From NCBI GenBank assembly GCA_936450465.1, contig OW388304.1, positions 39,833,593-39,897,592 of the forward strand: a stretch of DNA of 64,000 nt. Direction: 5' to 3'. The notes below the pieces were generated by a model that worked only from the letters and a program-made list of their open reading frames with translations, did no database searches and had not been told where the DNA came from. The translations under genes were made by a program, and so were the position numbers. Below, piece by piece: positions 1 through 10,913 of the stretch; within the stretch, counting starts at the first letter, position 1, and each line of letters opens with the position of its first letter. Origin of the DNA: Gibbula magus. Its lineage: Eukaryota > Mollusca > Gastropoda > Trochida > Trochidae.

Positions 1-660
1 CGGGCCTCTAATATAACCGGACCTCCAATACAACCCGGGCCTCTAATATAACCGGGCCTCCAATACAACCCGGGGGGTATGCTGTGTTTAGGTAAATACA
101 ACCCGGGCCTCTTATAGAACCGGGCCTCCAATACCACCCGGGGGTATGCTGTGCTGAGGTAAATACAATCCGGGTCTCTAATAGAACCGGGCCTCCAAAA
201 CAACCCGGGCCTCTAATATAACCGGGCCTCCAATACAACCCGGGGGGTATGCTGTGTTTAGGTAAATACAACCCGGGTCTCTAATATAACCGGGCCTCCA
301 ATACAACCCCGGGGGTATGCTGTGTTTAGGTAAATACAACCCGGGTCTCTAATATAACCGGGCCTCCAATACAACCCGGGGGGTATGCTGTGTTTAGGTA
401 AATACAACCCGGGTCTCTAATAGAACCGGGCCTCCAATACAACCCTGGTCTCTAATATATAACCGGGCCTCCAATACAACCCGGGGGGAATGCTGTGTTT
501 AGGTAAATACAACCCGGGCCTCTAATATAACCGGGCCTCCAATACAACCCGAGCCTCTAATATAACCGGGCCTCCAATAATGACCGGGGGGTAAGGTGTG
601 CTGAGGTTAATACAACCCGGGTCTCCAATAGAACCCGGGTCTCTATTAGAACCCGGGTTT
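1..660. repeat. GC-rich minisatellite (CCCGGG-containing units)
   Basis: Short modules such as AACCCGGGCCTCTAATATA and ACCGGGCCTCCAATACA alternate. A longer spacer module (GGGGGGTATGCTGTGTTTAGG, then TAAATAC) recurs at roughly 70-130 bp intervals. The array runs to the left window edge, so its full length is unknown. Open frames across it (for example 8-271 on the minus strand) only translate the repeat. It is far more GC-rich than its surroundings. Related pieces occur at 1021-1135 and 48249-48292. Confidence 0.95.
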
Positions 661-1020
661 TACGTAACAACTGAATACTCCGTGTTCCAATTTAAAATAG
701 TTATACACTCGTTTTGAGGGGAAATATTGATGTGACCGTGTGAGATGCAGCTAAACAGGCCAATGATAACAAATATCTGTCTTTTTCAGTTAATTTTCAG
801 TTAATTCTCCTTTTACAATCAAGTTGATAGAAAACATTTCACACCAACTGTATAATGTTGGGATGTGTGGGGTTAATCCTCGTCCATCTATAAACAATAT
901 GTTTTCTTCAAATGAATTTCAGTAGAAATGCCACGAGAGTACTAGGTCACTAATTAAAAAATGTATTTGTCCAATAAGTCACCCCAAGAAGATTGTAAAC
1001 TTCAATTACGTCTGAAAATA
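661..1020. other. Unassigned AT-rich stretch
   Basis: No open frame, RNA gene or clear repeat is visible. It lies between the minisatellite and a degenerate piece of the same repeat, and is probably intron or intergenic sequence of the PdxT-like gene that ends at 1616. Confidence 0.5.
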
Positions 1021-1135
1021 TATAACCCGACCTCCAATACAACCCGGGCCTCTAATAGAACCTGGGGTAAGAGGTGCTGAATGAACTAGAACCCAGGGGT
1101 TGTATTAGAGGAAATACGGTAACCATACTAATCTA
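1021..1135. repeat. Dispersed piece of the CCCGGG minisatellite
   Basis: It contains AACCCGGGCCTCTAATAGAA and ends in TTGTATTAGAGGAAATACGG. The same ending occurs at 48270-48292, so this short piece moves as a defined unit and not only as part of the tandem array. Confidence 0.7.
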
Positions 1136-1283
1136 TCCAGTTGTTTAAATGACAAAACATTATTTATTTTGAAATGCCGTATAACATAGAGCAAAGCATA
1201 ACTAGAGGAATGATTCATTTCGCATTTGATTTGATTATGTATGCATATTTGCATATCATAAAATCCCTATTTTTATTCCTCAG

Positions 1284-1616
1284 CTCGGCGTTATGGATAC
1301 AATAGTCTCCAGGAATTATTTCGGCAGACAGATCAACAGCTTTGAAGCAGATCTCACCCTCAATAACCAGGAACTACTTTCAAGTAATGCAGACAATGAC
1401 ATTTTCCGCGGTGTATTCATACGCGCACCGGCTGTCCTGAAAACAACTAGCGCGGAAGTTGAAATTCTCTCAACGTTGTGCAACGATAATTCCGAATCCG
1501 TAATCGTCGCTTGTCGTCAAGGCAACGTCATGGTTACGGCGTTCCATCCGGAACTTACCGAAGATACTCGATGGCATCAATACTTCCTGCGCATGCTCAT
1601 AGACAATCACAACTGA
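1284..1616 (+). CDS. PdxT/SNO-type glutaminase subunit of PLP synthase, terminal exon
   Basis: This is the last coding exon of a gene that begins outside the window. A polypyrimidine stretch ending in CAG (1281-1283) precedes the phase-0 codons for LGVMD, and the frame stays open for 110 codons to TGA at 1614-1616. The protein matches the C-terminal half of PdxT (Pdx2/SNO): LGVMD, then RNYFGRQINSFEADL, then VFIRAP, and near the end AFHPEL with the His and Glu of the Cys-His-Glu glutaminase triad. The nucleophile Cys and the first half of the domain must lie in upstream exons. In the family this subunit releases ammonia from glutamine for the PdxS/Pdx1 synthase, which makes pyridoxal 5'-phosphate. 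The intron and lack of bacterial context argue against contamination. The symbol is left blank because naming differs by lineage (PDX2, SNO, pdxT). Confidence 0.9.
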   Translation, partial: LGVMDTIVSRNYFGRQINSFEADLTLNNQELLSSNADNDIFRGVFIRAPAVLKTTSAEVEILSTLCNDNSESVIVACRQGNVMVTAFHPELTEDTRWHQYFLRMLIDNHN

Positions 1617-2066
1617 TGGAACATCAGAGTGTGTGAAAGTATTGCCTTATATCCTAATATTTTATATCTGTATTTTAGTTTTAAAAAAACAAAAAATGAT
1701 TTTCCCGAAAAGATACATAGTAACTACTAACAAGTAACGGCAGTTCTTTTTTTCTTTTTCTTTCAAATGTTTCACTTTGACCTGCATGTGAGAATTATAC
1801 AATCATCAGTCAAATTGAAACCAGTTTTCATTATTATATTGAATAAGCTGCACAGAGACAAACACGTGCACGCCACTGGGATTAATAAAATACCGAATTT
1901 TGTTTTTCACTTGTTGTGTTCTGTCATATATGCTATTGTTACTCTTCGAACATTAAAATGCAAGAATGTCTCAAATAACAGGAGTTTATATACAAACATG
2001 TTTTGTTTAACTCTGTTTGACGCCTTTTCTCAATTCGGAGACCAGAACATCATACCAGATATGTTT
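1617..2066. other. 3' flank of the PdxT-like gene
   Basis: This is AT-rich sequence after the stop codon, probably containing the 3' UTR. A TTAATAAAATA stretch near 1884 is a candidate poly(A) signal. The frame at 1767-2084 has no recognisable product and runs into a repeat, so I do not call it. Confidence 0.4.
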
Positions 2067-2564
2067 TATCCCACCGGTATGTAATACCGTGGGATATAGT
2101 CGTCGCCCTGTCCGTCCGTCCGTCCGTCTGTCCGTCCGTAATTGTTTCCGGAGCAGAACTCGAAAACCTTTCATGATATCTTTCTGAAACTTCCCATGTG
2201 TGTTACCCAACAACTGAAGTGGTGCCTTTTGATATTTTCAGATTTCTGAACATTTTATTTGTTTCTTTTTCCGTTTCCGCTTCCATAGAAAATTGTTGAA
2301 TTTGGACTTTGTTCAGAGGCAGGTTCATTTCAAGAGCACAGCTCCAAAACTCTTCATATCTTCCTGAAACATTGCATGTGTATTACCCACTAACTGAAGT
2401 GGTGCCTTTTGATATTTTCCGATTTCTGAATTGTTTTTTTTCATTTCCATAAATGTGTTGGATTTGAACTTTGTTCAGAGATAGGTCTGCTTCCGGAAGT
2501 ACGGTTACGGTTACAATTATCTGTCAAAGATATGTTTTACAAATTATGTGGGACCGGTGGGATA
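2067..2564 (+). mobile_element. TIR element (TATCCCACCGGT family), copy 1
   Basis: It is bounded by TATCCCACCGGT at 2067-2078 and the exact inverse ACCGGTGGGATA at 2553-2564. Near the left end is a TCCG tetranucleotide run (2110-2140). The body holds two diverged modules of about 180 bp built on AACTGAAGTGGTGCCTTTTG. It has no transposase frame. A reverse-oriented copy lies at 9397-9939 and a partial left end at 31782-31850. Confidence 0.8.
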
Positions 2565-2898
2565 TGTCATCTTCTGATTATCTTGTTTCCCAATTTAGTC
2601 ACAGAAAATTGAGAATATTTGATATATGTTGTGTACAATGTATATAAAAGCATCCCAATCCATCTATACTAATAGTCCGAAGGAATGACAGCCGCCATGT
2701 TGGATTCGTTATGAAAAGTCCGACTCGACTAAATTCGTGGTTTATATCTCAAATTATACACATTGTAATCTAAACTAACTTACCGCTGATCCTTTATTCG
2801 GATTCATACTAACTGAAATTGGGCAAAACATATCTATAATTTACATATTTTTTGCCCAAAACGCCAATACGTCTAGTCTAACTGAAAACAGCATTGAA
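2565..2898. other. Unassigned intergenic stretch
   Basis: It contains a short dispersed motif around CCAATCCATCTATACTAATAGTC, also seen near 14060 (CTCCATACCAATAGTC). No gene is visible. Confidence 0.4.
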
Positions 2899-2899
2899 A

Positions 2900-4053
2900 T
2901 ACACCCCCGGCCAAAAGAAACGCCTACTAGATAAACGCACGTGCAAAAGAAACGTCCCCATACAAAATATTTAGATATATAGATATTTCAAACGACATGC
3001 GATAAATGCGACTGAAACAGTGTATTTCAAACGACATGCGATAAATGCGACTGAAACAGCGTTACATCATGTCTTCAGAACCCAACAATACTAAATATGA
3101 ATTTGCAAAACATTATCTATTCATAACTCTGAGAAACACAAGTTTGAAGAAATGGTCGTTTTGGAATTTCCTTAACTAGACGAGATAGAAGCCTCAAAAA
3201 GCCAGTTTTGGCTTGTTTTGTGACGTCCTTCAGTAATGACGCATCAACAAATTTAAATCTAAGAAGGTTATTTATGTCGAGGATATCTTTCATTAATTAA
3301 TTTTCTACTTTTTCAATATTTTAACCTTAAATACCAAATATTGTGGCCAAAAAAACATCTTTAAAAAGCGATTTTAGCACCCCATGTGTATTTGAACAGA
3401 TGTAAAAATAAAAGAAGCATACTCTGATGTATGAAATTGTGAATACTTCTATACAAAACATGTGGCTACCAAATACATTCAAAATCTACTTTCTCCGACA
3501 TCAATATTTCATTTTATACTGTTTTCAAAATGTGGGGACGTTTCTTTTGCACGTGAGTTTATCTTGTCAGATATTGTAAAAACTGTTATGAACGGTTTAG
3601 CAATATTATAACATAATGAAGTTGCACCATTTCTGCATTATATATTTGAATTTCAGAAGTTCATGTCACGAAAGAAGGGCGATGGTTGAAATGAGAAAAC
3701 AATAATTGTTAAGTTTTCGATCAGTGCTTCATAAGAAAAAAACATTTTTAAAAGATTTTCATACAACCACGAGCAACAATACAGGCACGCATTCGCGTTA
3801 AAGTGGTGATGACGCTACCGATGTACGTGGTTAAGGTGCGCAAGTGAATCAACCAAAAATATCAGTCTTCATTGGGCGTGGTTTTCATGAATGTTATTGA
3901 CTCGAAACACAGTTTTCCATGATTTCAATGGACTTTCATATTAGTTATTACTTCAGCGTAACGTGGAGACCGCCATTAATTATATTTAAGAAATAATTGC
4001 ATTTTTTCATTTTAAGGAACATAAAGTAGGCGTTTCTTTTGGCCGGGGATGTA
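2900..4053. mobile_element. MITE with CAAAAGAAA-type TIRs, holding a nested relative
   Basis: The outer terminal inverted repeats at 2900-2927 and 4026-4053 match at 27 of 28 positions and contain GGCCAAAAGAAACGCC. A second inverted pair, at 2929-2960 and 3533-3564 (31 of 32 matching, with CACGTGCAAAAGAAACGTCC), starts one base inside the left outer repeat. The interior of the inner element matches the copies at 14527, 30869 and 40499. There is no open transposase frame. The layout suggests one family member landed at the very edge of another. Confidence 0.85.
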
Positions 4054-4462
4054 CAAGAGGAGCATTTGATAGAATCCAAGATGGTGGATGTCGCTCCGTG
4101 TGACTATTGGTATAGAGGGTGGTAAACAATAAGCTATTCGGTATTCTCAATGTCATGTCAATTGAGTTAATTTAACTACAAACCGACTTACTTTCTTATC
4201 TACAAGACAAAATGTCTCTGACCGACCGAGAAATTCGAGATAAACCAGTGATATCATTTTAGTCCTTATAAATTGTATATGGTGGGTTCTGGTGACAGTT
4301 AAATGGGATTCTAAGATGCCTAGCGGCTAGAACAATCGAAATAAAAGTACTTTATTATATGGCGAGCAGTGAAATACTGGGATTTATCAGTGAAATAAAC
4401 TGTCTATCAAGCTACAGTGAAAATAACTTATATTTTCACTGCGAACGGTGACTGATATAATT

Positions 4463-4511
4463 TGACGTCATAAAACAATGGTCTCACGCGGCGAATTGGC
4501 TTATGACGTCA
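4463..4511. other. Pair of TGACGTCA palindromes (41-bp offset)
   Basis: TGACGTCA occurs at 4463-4470 and 4504-4511. It belongs to the paired CRE-like motif that recurs in the foldback family (see 7079, 49731, 55036, 56773 and 58348). The offset here is wider than in the other pairs. Just upstream, at about 4417-4440, is a small palindrome based on AGTGAAAATA. Confidence 0.7.
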
Positions 4512-4621
4512 CAGTGTTACTGTGGTGACGGGCTGTTCCTAGCGGCCGCTCTGCGTGAAAACGACCCTCTTCGGACGTAATAACATGGACATTATCATAT
4601 ACTTAATAGAATATCCGTCAA

Positions 4622-4754
4622 TTCTTGACAAATACCATGTTTATCTCATCTCGTGAGGAAGAAAAGTTATATATTTTCACTCGTGGCTGCGCCACTCGTG
4701 AAAATATAACCTTTCTACCTCACTCGATGAGATAAACATGGTATTAGTCAAGAA
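4622..4754. repeat. Foldback palindrome P1
   Basis: This is a long imperfect inverted repeat. The left arm begins TTCTTGACAAATACCATG and the right arm ends CATGGTATTAGTCAAGAA. The apex lies around GTGGCTGCGCCAC. The transcribed RNA would form a hairpin of about 55 bp. CRE-like pairs lie on both sides (4463-4511 and 5044-5070). Confidence 0.85.
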
Positions 4755-5043
4755 AAGACAGATATCCTCTATTTATCAGACGATAAAGGTATAGTTTTTG
4801 TGATGACATAACAATTGAATGACGTTTCCGCTCCCCTCGTAGTCATGTGTGCCCATGGTAACCCAACGAAAGAGGGCAGTGGAAAAGACCGTGTTTTTCT
4901 GCAAATGACAATGTCCTAAAACAAAGGTAGCATTGTTATAACAATTATTGAAGGAATGTGTTATTTTGTATCCGAATTTTAAGCTACATTTGTACTTGAA
5001 CCAAAACGACGAAATCCGCATTAGGCAACCCCAGGAACCACTA

Positions 5044-5070
5044 TGACGTCACAACAGAACAATGACGTCA
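5044..5070. other. Pair of TGACGTCA palindromes (19-bp offset)
   Basis: Two perfect TGACGTCA octamers are at 5044-5051 and 5063-5070, about two helical turns apart. They lie between foldbacks P1 and P2. Confidence 0.8.
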
Positions 5071-5200
5071 TAGTCGCTGTTGTCGCACGGCTCGTCAGTT
5101 GGCCCTGATCATGGATTATTTATATTAAGGAAGTAAACTCTATTTTTCTTGCAAAATTACTCAAAGCAGAATGTTGTGTTATGGGTTATCTTAGAAAAGT

Positions 5201-5334
5201 AATAAAGTTTGCTGTACCCCAATGTGTTTTATAACGTCAAAGTACTCGGACTACCGTCCTCGTACTTTGACTATAATAGTTCAGGGCAAAACTATACTTT
5301 ATTACAAAACACATTGGGGTACAGCAAACTTTAT
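5201..5334. repeat. Foldback palindrome P2
   Basis: The outer arms are AATAAAGTTTGCTGTACCCC and its inverse, ending at 5334. A separate inner stem is formed by AAAGTACTCGG and CCTCGTACTTTG. It abuts a LINE remnant on its right. Confidence 0.85.
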
Positions 5335-5344
5335 TTCTTAAACA

Positions 5345-6760
5345 TAGGGTAACTTTTATAACAAGATTAAATCTATCTCTTAGTCTTGCATCTACAATAT
5401 TTGACAGTAAAATCCCACCAATTCTGCTTTATGGTGCAGAAATATGGGGTTTTGCAAAATGGATCTTCTAATGTTGTACTTGGTGAAACTGGGAGAAGCC
5501 ACCTATGTGTATAGTATTTTTCCGCGTGTATTGAGGATGTTCGCTCCTTCCTGTTGAACTTCAAAAATGAAATGAAACTTCAGTAAAGATTTGTTGTCAT
5601 TTTTATTTACTTCATGATGTTCTACATCATCTACATACTTTTAAAAAACAAATGAAATAAAGAAAATGTGACTTTAGAACCTCTAAAAAGTGCTTAAACC
5701 GCATTAATGGCTTAAATTTGACTAAAAAAGGGGGGGGGGGGGGTGTTCAGGTACATTTTGTGTCAAAGCTTAAAAAAAAACACTACCAAATATATTTTTC
5801 ATCGATTTCGGTAGGGGAACATGACGTTTATTACATATCAAGAAAGGAAAAAACGTTTAATACTAGAAATGTAGTATTTTAAAGTCTTTAGCAGTTTTTT
5901 ACTTCACCCCACTATCTTTCAGGCGTCATATCTCGAAAAACCCACTCTACCCCCTATTTTTTAATGCTGATTTTTCAATCATATACTTTGATCTTTTAAA
6001 AAATATATGTTAGAAAAAAAGTTTAATACTATAGATTTGAGGAGCGAAAATCCTTAAGTATTGGTATACTCCATGTGGAAGGTTGTCGATCTCCAGAGGT
6101 ATCCTACGAAATGTTAAAATCATATGACGCCAATGGTACTTTGACTTGGGTATCTCATGTCTGACTTCTTTTACTTCATTCAGGATTTTCTTACGTATGG
6201 ATATCACAAGAGTGTGGGGATGGTTACAAGTTTTATTAGTGCTTTTAAACAAAGATGTAAGGATATAGATATCCAAAATTGGTACCATGAAATATCTTCT
6301 TCCACATTCTTAAAATATTACTCATCATATAAATCTATACTTGAGCCTGACAAATATATTTTAGAGTTATGCCGTGACAAAGATCTTTTACGCTTGTTAT
6401 TCAAGTTCCGTGGCATAAGTCACAAACTTAAGATACAACTGTGTCGCTTTAATAAGTTAACTGCTGACTCTGTTAAGTGTGAGAAGTGCAGAGTTGATCT
6501 TGTTCAAGATGAGTATCATTCATGCTCGTATGTCCATTTTATTCACAACAACGATCACTGTACATTCTTAATTTCTATACTATAACTCCGACCAGATCAA
6601 AATTCAACCATTTACTCAAAACAAAAGAAATAAAACTGTTGAAAAATGTTGCCATTTATCTTAAACACACTTTACCTGTATAATGCTGCGTCACCTGGAC
6701 ATGTGCTCGATATTTTCTTCATTTTGTGCTTTTGGTCATTTGGCCATACATACTGAATAA
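5345..6760 (+). mobile_element. Decayed non-LTR retrotransposon 3' region
   Basis: Three pieces of reverse-transcriptase C-terminal sequence lie in order, with frameshifts and a gap of unrelated AT-rich DNA (about 5570-6020). At 5380-5470 the frame reads FDSKIPPILLYGAEIWGFAK. At 6020-6155 a second piece includes LKSYDANGTLTWVSHV. At 6157-6585 an open frame contains FKQRCKDIDIQNW and a CEKC...DEYHSC zinc-knuckle-like motif. The tail ends near 6760 with AATAAATTCTTCTTCTTC. It resembles the LINE on the minus strand at 53160-54190, but is too broken to be active. Confidence 0.8.
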
Positions 6761-6960
6761 ATTCTTCTTCTTCTTCGTCTGAAGAGAGTTCTATCTGGAT
6801 ATGTTATGTGAAAAAAAAAACATTTTTGTTATATATATATGATTATATCAACGGTTTCTGTTCATATTGAAAACAAATAAGAACATATGCTTTCTGTTGC
6901 AAGGAAATTCAGTGTGAAATATCTATCTTAAACTTAAACTAAAATTAAGTGTAACAGTGT

Positions 6961-7330
6961 TTATTACCCATATGGTTGAAAATTACCGAGTTAATAGTTT
7001 TGATATAAGCACATGTGCACATATCACGTTTGCCTAGCAACGATTGTTTCACCGCGGCTTCCCGTATTTTGCCGTCTGTGACGTCATAAAACGATTGTTC
7101 GTGACGTCACTGTAAATTGGCGTCGCAAGAGAAGTGGGCCGGTTTCTGGCAATTTTTACGCGAATCATATAGAATAAAACGGATAATAAAGAAATTATTA
7201 CACTCGCAAGTGTGTCATATGACTTTTACGAAACTCGTGCAAATTTGTGTATAACCCTTGCTGTCGCTCGGGCAATACAAAATCCACACTCGTTTCGTAA
7301 AAGTCATATGACACACTTCCTCGGGTAATA
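6961..7330. mobile_element. Foldback/CRE-pair element with palindrome P3
   Basis: The segment starts near TTACCCATATGGTTGAAAAT and continues through ATGTGCACATATCACGTTTG. Next come two TGACGTCA motifs at 7079-7086 and 7102-7109 (23-bp offset), then a palindrome at 7196-7330 whose arms include TGTGTCATATGACTTTTACG. Its left half matches the reverse complement of 32575-32670, and its right half the reverse complement of 15469-15770. This makes it the best uninterrupted reference copy of the family in the window. No coding capacity is seen. Confidence 0.8.
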
Positions 7331-7489
7331 ATCTCTCTATATATAAGGAGTAGACCCAGTGGATGCCCAGTAAATCAACTCCCTGTCTCTTATCACGTGG
7401 TCTCCCTGACCCTGTCATAACGATATGACCGTGTACCAGTTCAGTAGTGCCAGAATTTTTACTGATCTCTAACGCCTCAACAACGATGA

Positions 7490-7670
7490 GGCAATTAAAG
7501 GTGCATCCATTGTGTTGTTGACGTCACATATGCCAAAATGGTGTTATTTTCTCGAGAAATACTGACTATTGCCGAAAATTTCCATTTTCATGATAATCGA
7601 TTCAATATTGTGACGACATAAAGGAAGCGATTTCTGATCGAAAACCGGACAATGCACCGGGTCAATTAGT
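7490..7670. repeat. Dispersed repeat (GTGCATCCATTGTGTT ... AAAACCGGACAATGCAC)
   Basis: The start GTGCATCCATTGTGTT recurs at 33561 and, without its first base, near 20962. The end, CTGATCGAAAACCGGACAA, recurs at 50862-50880 and inverted near 21274-21292. This is a dispersed non-coding repeat. Confidence 0.6.
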
Positions 7671-8646
7671 CAATTAGTCAAACGTAATATTGAAAACGTG
7701 TTTACATTAGACAAAGCTGGGTTTATAATGTTAAATAGGTCATATAACTACTGTGCATGTAAATGAGACCCGTAGTTTCCATTTTTATACTTGTATAAGC
7801 ACGTTGAGCGATTTTAATTGATCTTTATGATATAAATTTATTTGGCGATTCAGGATAAATATGCAAGTTGGGTGAATTATTTGATTCAGAAAGTATGGTA
7901 CATAGACATATATTGAAGACAAATAAGATATTACGAAACACAATGGGTGTATATTTAAGCTGCTACCGTCATCGAGTTTTAAAGAAGTATAACAGGTTAA
8001 TTAGCAATTAATTAGTTAATTATGTATTGCTAAAAGTAAACCTAATATAGATAAAAAGACGAAATATGATTCTAAACCTTGTAATTATCATAATAACAGT
8101 AAAACATAACAAACACATATCCAAATTAAAAGGTTCTTTACCGCAACTAAGACTTAAAACATGTATACGAGATAGATAAACTCATCTGTTACTCCCATTG
8201 CAATTATTCAAAATTCATGAAATTCTGGTCTGTATGCGTTAATCTTTAGGTGAATATATGTGAACTTGTAATAGTGAACTTAAATATTTTGCACTTGGCC
8301 TGTACCAATATTTGTAACTGTTTATATTGTTGACTTTCGTAATATGAATTTAATATGTATTACAGTAAGATCCTGTTTATCCGGACAATTTGGTTACGTT
8401 TGAAAATCGTATGTATAGCAAGTCGTGCGGGTAAGCGAATCATCATTGCAAAGAAATGCATAAAGACGATTTGAAATACTACCGTGCGGATGGCCGGGTT
8501 TCCGGATACACGGGGTCCGGTTAAACGAGGTCTCACTGTTTATGAAAAAAAAATACAATTATAAAAAAAAATAATATACGAAAACAATACGAATAAATTG
8601 AACATGACTTAGAATGTCAGACCTGTACAGTGTACATTATGTAAAG
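7671..8646. other. Intergenic stretch with no gene seen
   Basis: AT-rich sequence. A block at 8363-8540 reads as a degenerate repeat (TCCGGACAATTTGGTTACG ... CACGGGGTCCGGTTAAACG). There is no supported open frame. Confidence 0.4.
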
Positions 8647-8783
8647 GATATAACACTCTCCCGAGGTTTTGGTTGAAAATGTAAACATGAGGGAGAGGGA
8701 GAACCCGCGGGCCGAAGATCCAAGGGTTCTCCCGACCCCGAATGTTTACATTTTCAACAAAAACTGAGGGAGAGTGTTATATC
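8647..8783. repeat. Foldback palindrome P5
   Basis: The arms are GATATAACACTCTCCCGAGG ... and its inverse, ending GGGAGAGTGTTATATC. A GC-richer apex (AACCCGCGGGCCGAAG) sits between them. No CRE-like pair lies nearby. Confidence 0.85.
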
Positions 8784-9027
8784 TGTCATATAAAGCGAAG
8801 GAAAAGGCGACAAATTTATCAAAATCGGTTATTGATTATGAAACATGTTTCCTATGAAATGACATAGCCATGTCGTGAACTGTTCGACTTTCGCGAAAAG
8901 CTCGTGAATCTCGCGATCTACAAAGAGCATGTCTCCCTTACTATCGTTATATTGAGGTTAAGGAAACGTGACTATAGCTTATTAAAGTTATAGCTAGCTA
9001 TAGTTATTAAACGTTTCATTGTCATGT

Positions 9028-9100
9028 CCTTTGTGGCTCCGTGGTAGAGCGTCCAGTTTAAGGAGCGAAGGGATGCACGTTCGAATCTCATCATATCAAG
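9028..9100 (+). repeat. tRNA-like sequence, probable SINE head or tRNA pseudogene
   Basis: TGGCTCCGTGGTAGAGCGT resembles an A box and GTTCGAATCTC resembles a B box, at tRNA spacing. The ends do not form a convincing acceptor stem, so I do not call a functional tRNA. Confidence 0.5.
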
Positions 9101-9186
9101 TGTGAAATTTTAACTAAGAATCATTTTCGATTTGTTCTGTGATTGAAATTAAAATTTACAATTCACGTTAAAGTCTACTTTCAGGG

Positions 9187-9290
9187 CCAGGGATATTCTA
9201 TAGAATGTCCCATGGATATTCTATAGAATGTCCCAGGGATATTCCAAGAATGTCCCAGTTATATTCTATAGAATGCCCAAGGGAGTTCTG
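9187..9290. repeat. Tandem array of a 24-bp palindromic unit
   Basis: There are about four units. Each is itself near-palindromic: GGGATATTCTATAGAATGTC followed by CCA. The third unit has lost its centre. An open frame at 9205-9417 only translates this array. Confidence 0.85.
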
Positions 9291-9396
9291 TATGGACTTG
9301 AAAGGAGGTTTACCTGAGAAAAGAATAACCTCCACACACAAATATGACCCCTTAGGTTTATATAGCATGAATAACAAGAGTCATCAGAAGATGACA

Positions 9397-9939
9397 TATC
9401 CCACCGGTCCAACATAATTTGTAAAACACATCTTTGACAGATAATTGTATATCAATTACTTCAGTTAGGGGGTAATGCACATGCTGAATTTGAGGCATGA
9501 TAAAGGGTTTTGGAGATCTACTACAGAAGCCGACCTATCCCTGAACAAAGTCCAAATCCAACGAAAACGAAAGAAAACAAATATTCAGAAATCTGAAAAA
9601 ATCAAAAGGCATCACTTCAGTTTGTGGGTATTACACATGCAAAGTTTCAAGAAGATATGATGAATAGTTTTGGACCTGTGCTCCGGAAACGAACTATCTC
9701 TGAACAAAGTCCAAATCCAACACGTTTCTATGGAAACGAAAAAACATAATTTCAGAAATCTCAAAATATCAAAAGGCACCACTTCAGTTGGTGGGTAATA
9801 CACATAGAAAGCTACAACAAGATAGCATGAACCGTTTTCGAGTTCTGCTCCGGAAACGAAATGATTACGGACGGACGGACGGTCGGACGGACGGACAGGG
9901 CGACGACTATATCCCACGGTATTACATACCGGTTGGATA
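9397..9939 (-). mobile_element. TIR element (TATCCCACCGGT family), copy 2, reverse
   Basis: TATCCCACCGGT at 9397-9408 faces ACCGGTTGGATA at 9928-9939. The order of internal parts is the reverse of 2067-2564: three diverged modules with CAAAGTCCAAATCCAAC, then the GGAC tetranucleotide run at 9868-9896. Open frames at 9475-9660 and 9612-10010 fall within it and are not genes. Confidence 0.8.
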
Positions 9940-10910
9940 AAAAACCGTGAGATGCGCCGTCTGAACAACAGTTCACCAGACGGCTGTTTCAATATTGATG
10001 TATACCCCACATCTTTGCTTGTTCATTAACGGGACTTTGTGGGTTGACAGACCGACAGACAGATAATTATTTTTTATTTATTCTCACCTAATAACATTAG
10101 CCAGTGTTAGCCACGTATCACCGCTTATGGACTAACTAGTGTTTTCAGTATATACAACAGTTACCTTAAACAAGATAACTTCCTTTACCACATGATAACG
10201 CCAAAGCATTACTTCTGACACCGATAAATTCATGAAATACTGGTTTTCCAATAGTAATACCATAAAATTCCCTTGTATATGTTTTATATCCAAAAAATTG
10301 AAAAGTCTAAGTCTTAAACTTTTAAAATGAAATGTATCTCGGCCATCGGCGCATCACTTTTATTTGTGCACGGGGTAAAGTTTTATTGTCATTTGGAAAA
10401 ATAAATTACGAAGTTGCCGCAACTTTTTTTTACGAAACGGGTCTGCAGGAACGGATGTGCTACGGCTTACTTGTACCCTTCCAGGCTATGTTTTGACGGA
10501 GAGAAATTCTTCTTTCGCAACATTTTTGTATCCAACAAATAATAAATCCTGCCGCTCTCGTCACTTTTGACAAAAATGTGTCCTAGAAACATTTAACTTT
10601 GTATACAGCCTAATGAGACGTATGTATGAATTATATGTGTATATGTGTCTAATAGTTCTTCTTAATTTCTATTTATCTACATTAAGTATATGTTTGTTCT
10701 ATATCTGTCATGTTGAAAAGGTCATCTTGGTTGGACAATATATTCCATTTCTCATGAAAAGAAAACTTTCTGAATAACAACTTCTTTATTGTGAACATGC
10801 CCAGCGTTACGGAATATATACTTACACTTGAATCATGTGAAGTAATGTCCTTCAAATATTGAAATCAATTCCTTCATTAAATGTGATATATCTAAACATG
10901 TTGTACCTGT
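9940..10910. other. Upstream intergenic region of ADGF-A
   Basis: AT-rich sequence with no supported gene. It ends at the block conserved between the two ADGF promoters. Confidence 0.4.
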
Positions 10911-10913
10911 AAA

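Noticed and set aside
8..271. Gly/Pro-rich minus-strand frame at the left edge
   Set aside because: It is the CCCGGG minisatellite read in one frame; period and bias explain it fully.
4622..4754. Bacterial-style terminators or attenuators at the hairpins
   Set aside because: The context is eukaryotic, and the stems (40-65 bp) are much longer than terminators and recur as dispersed elements.
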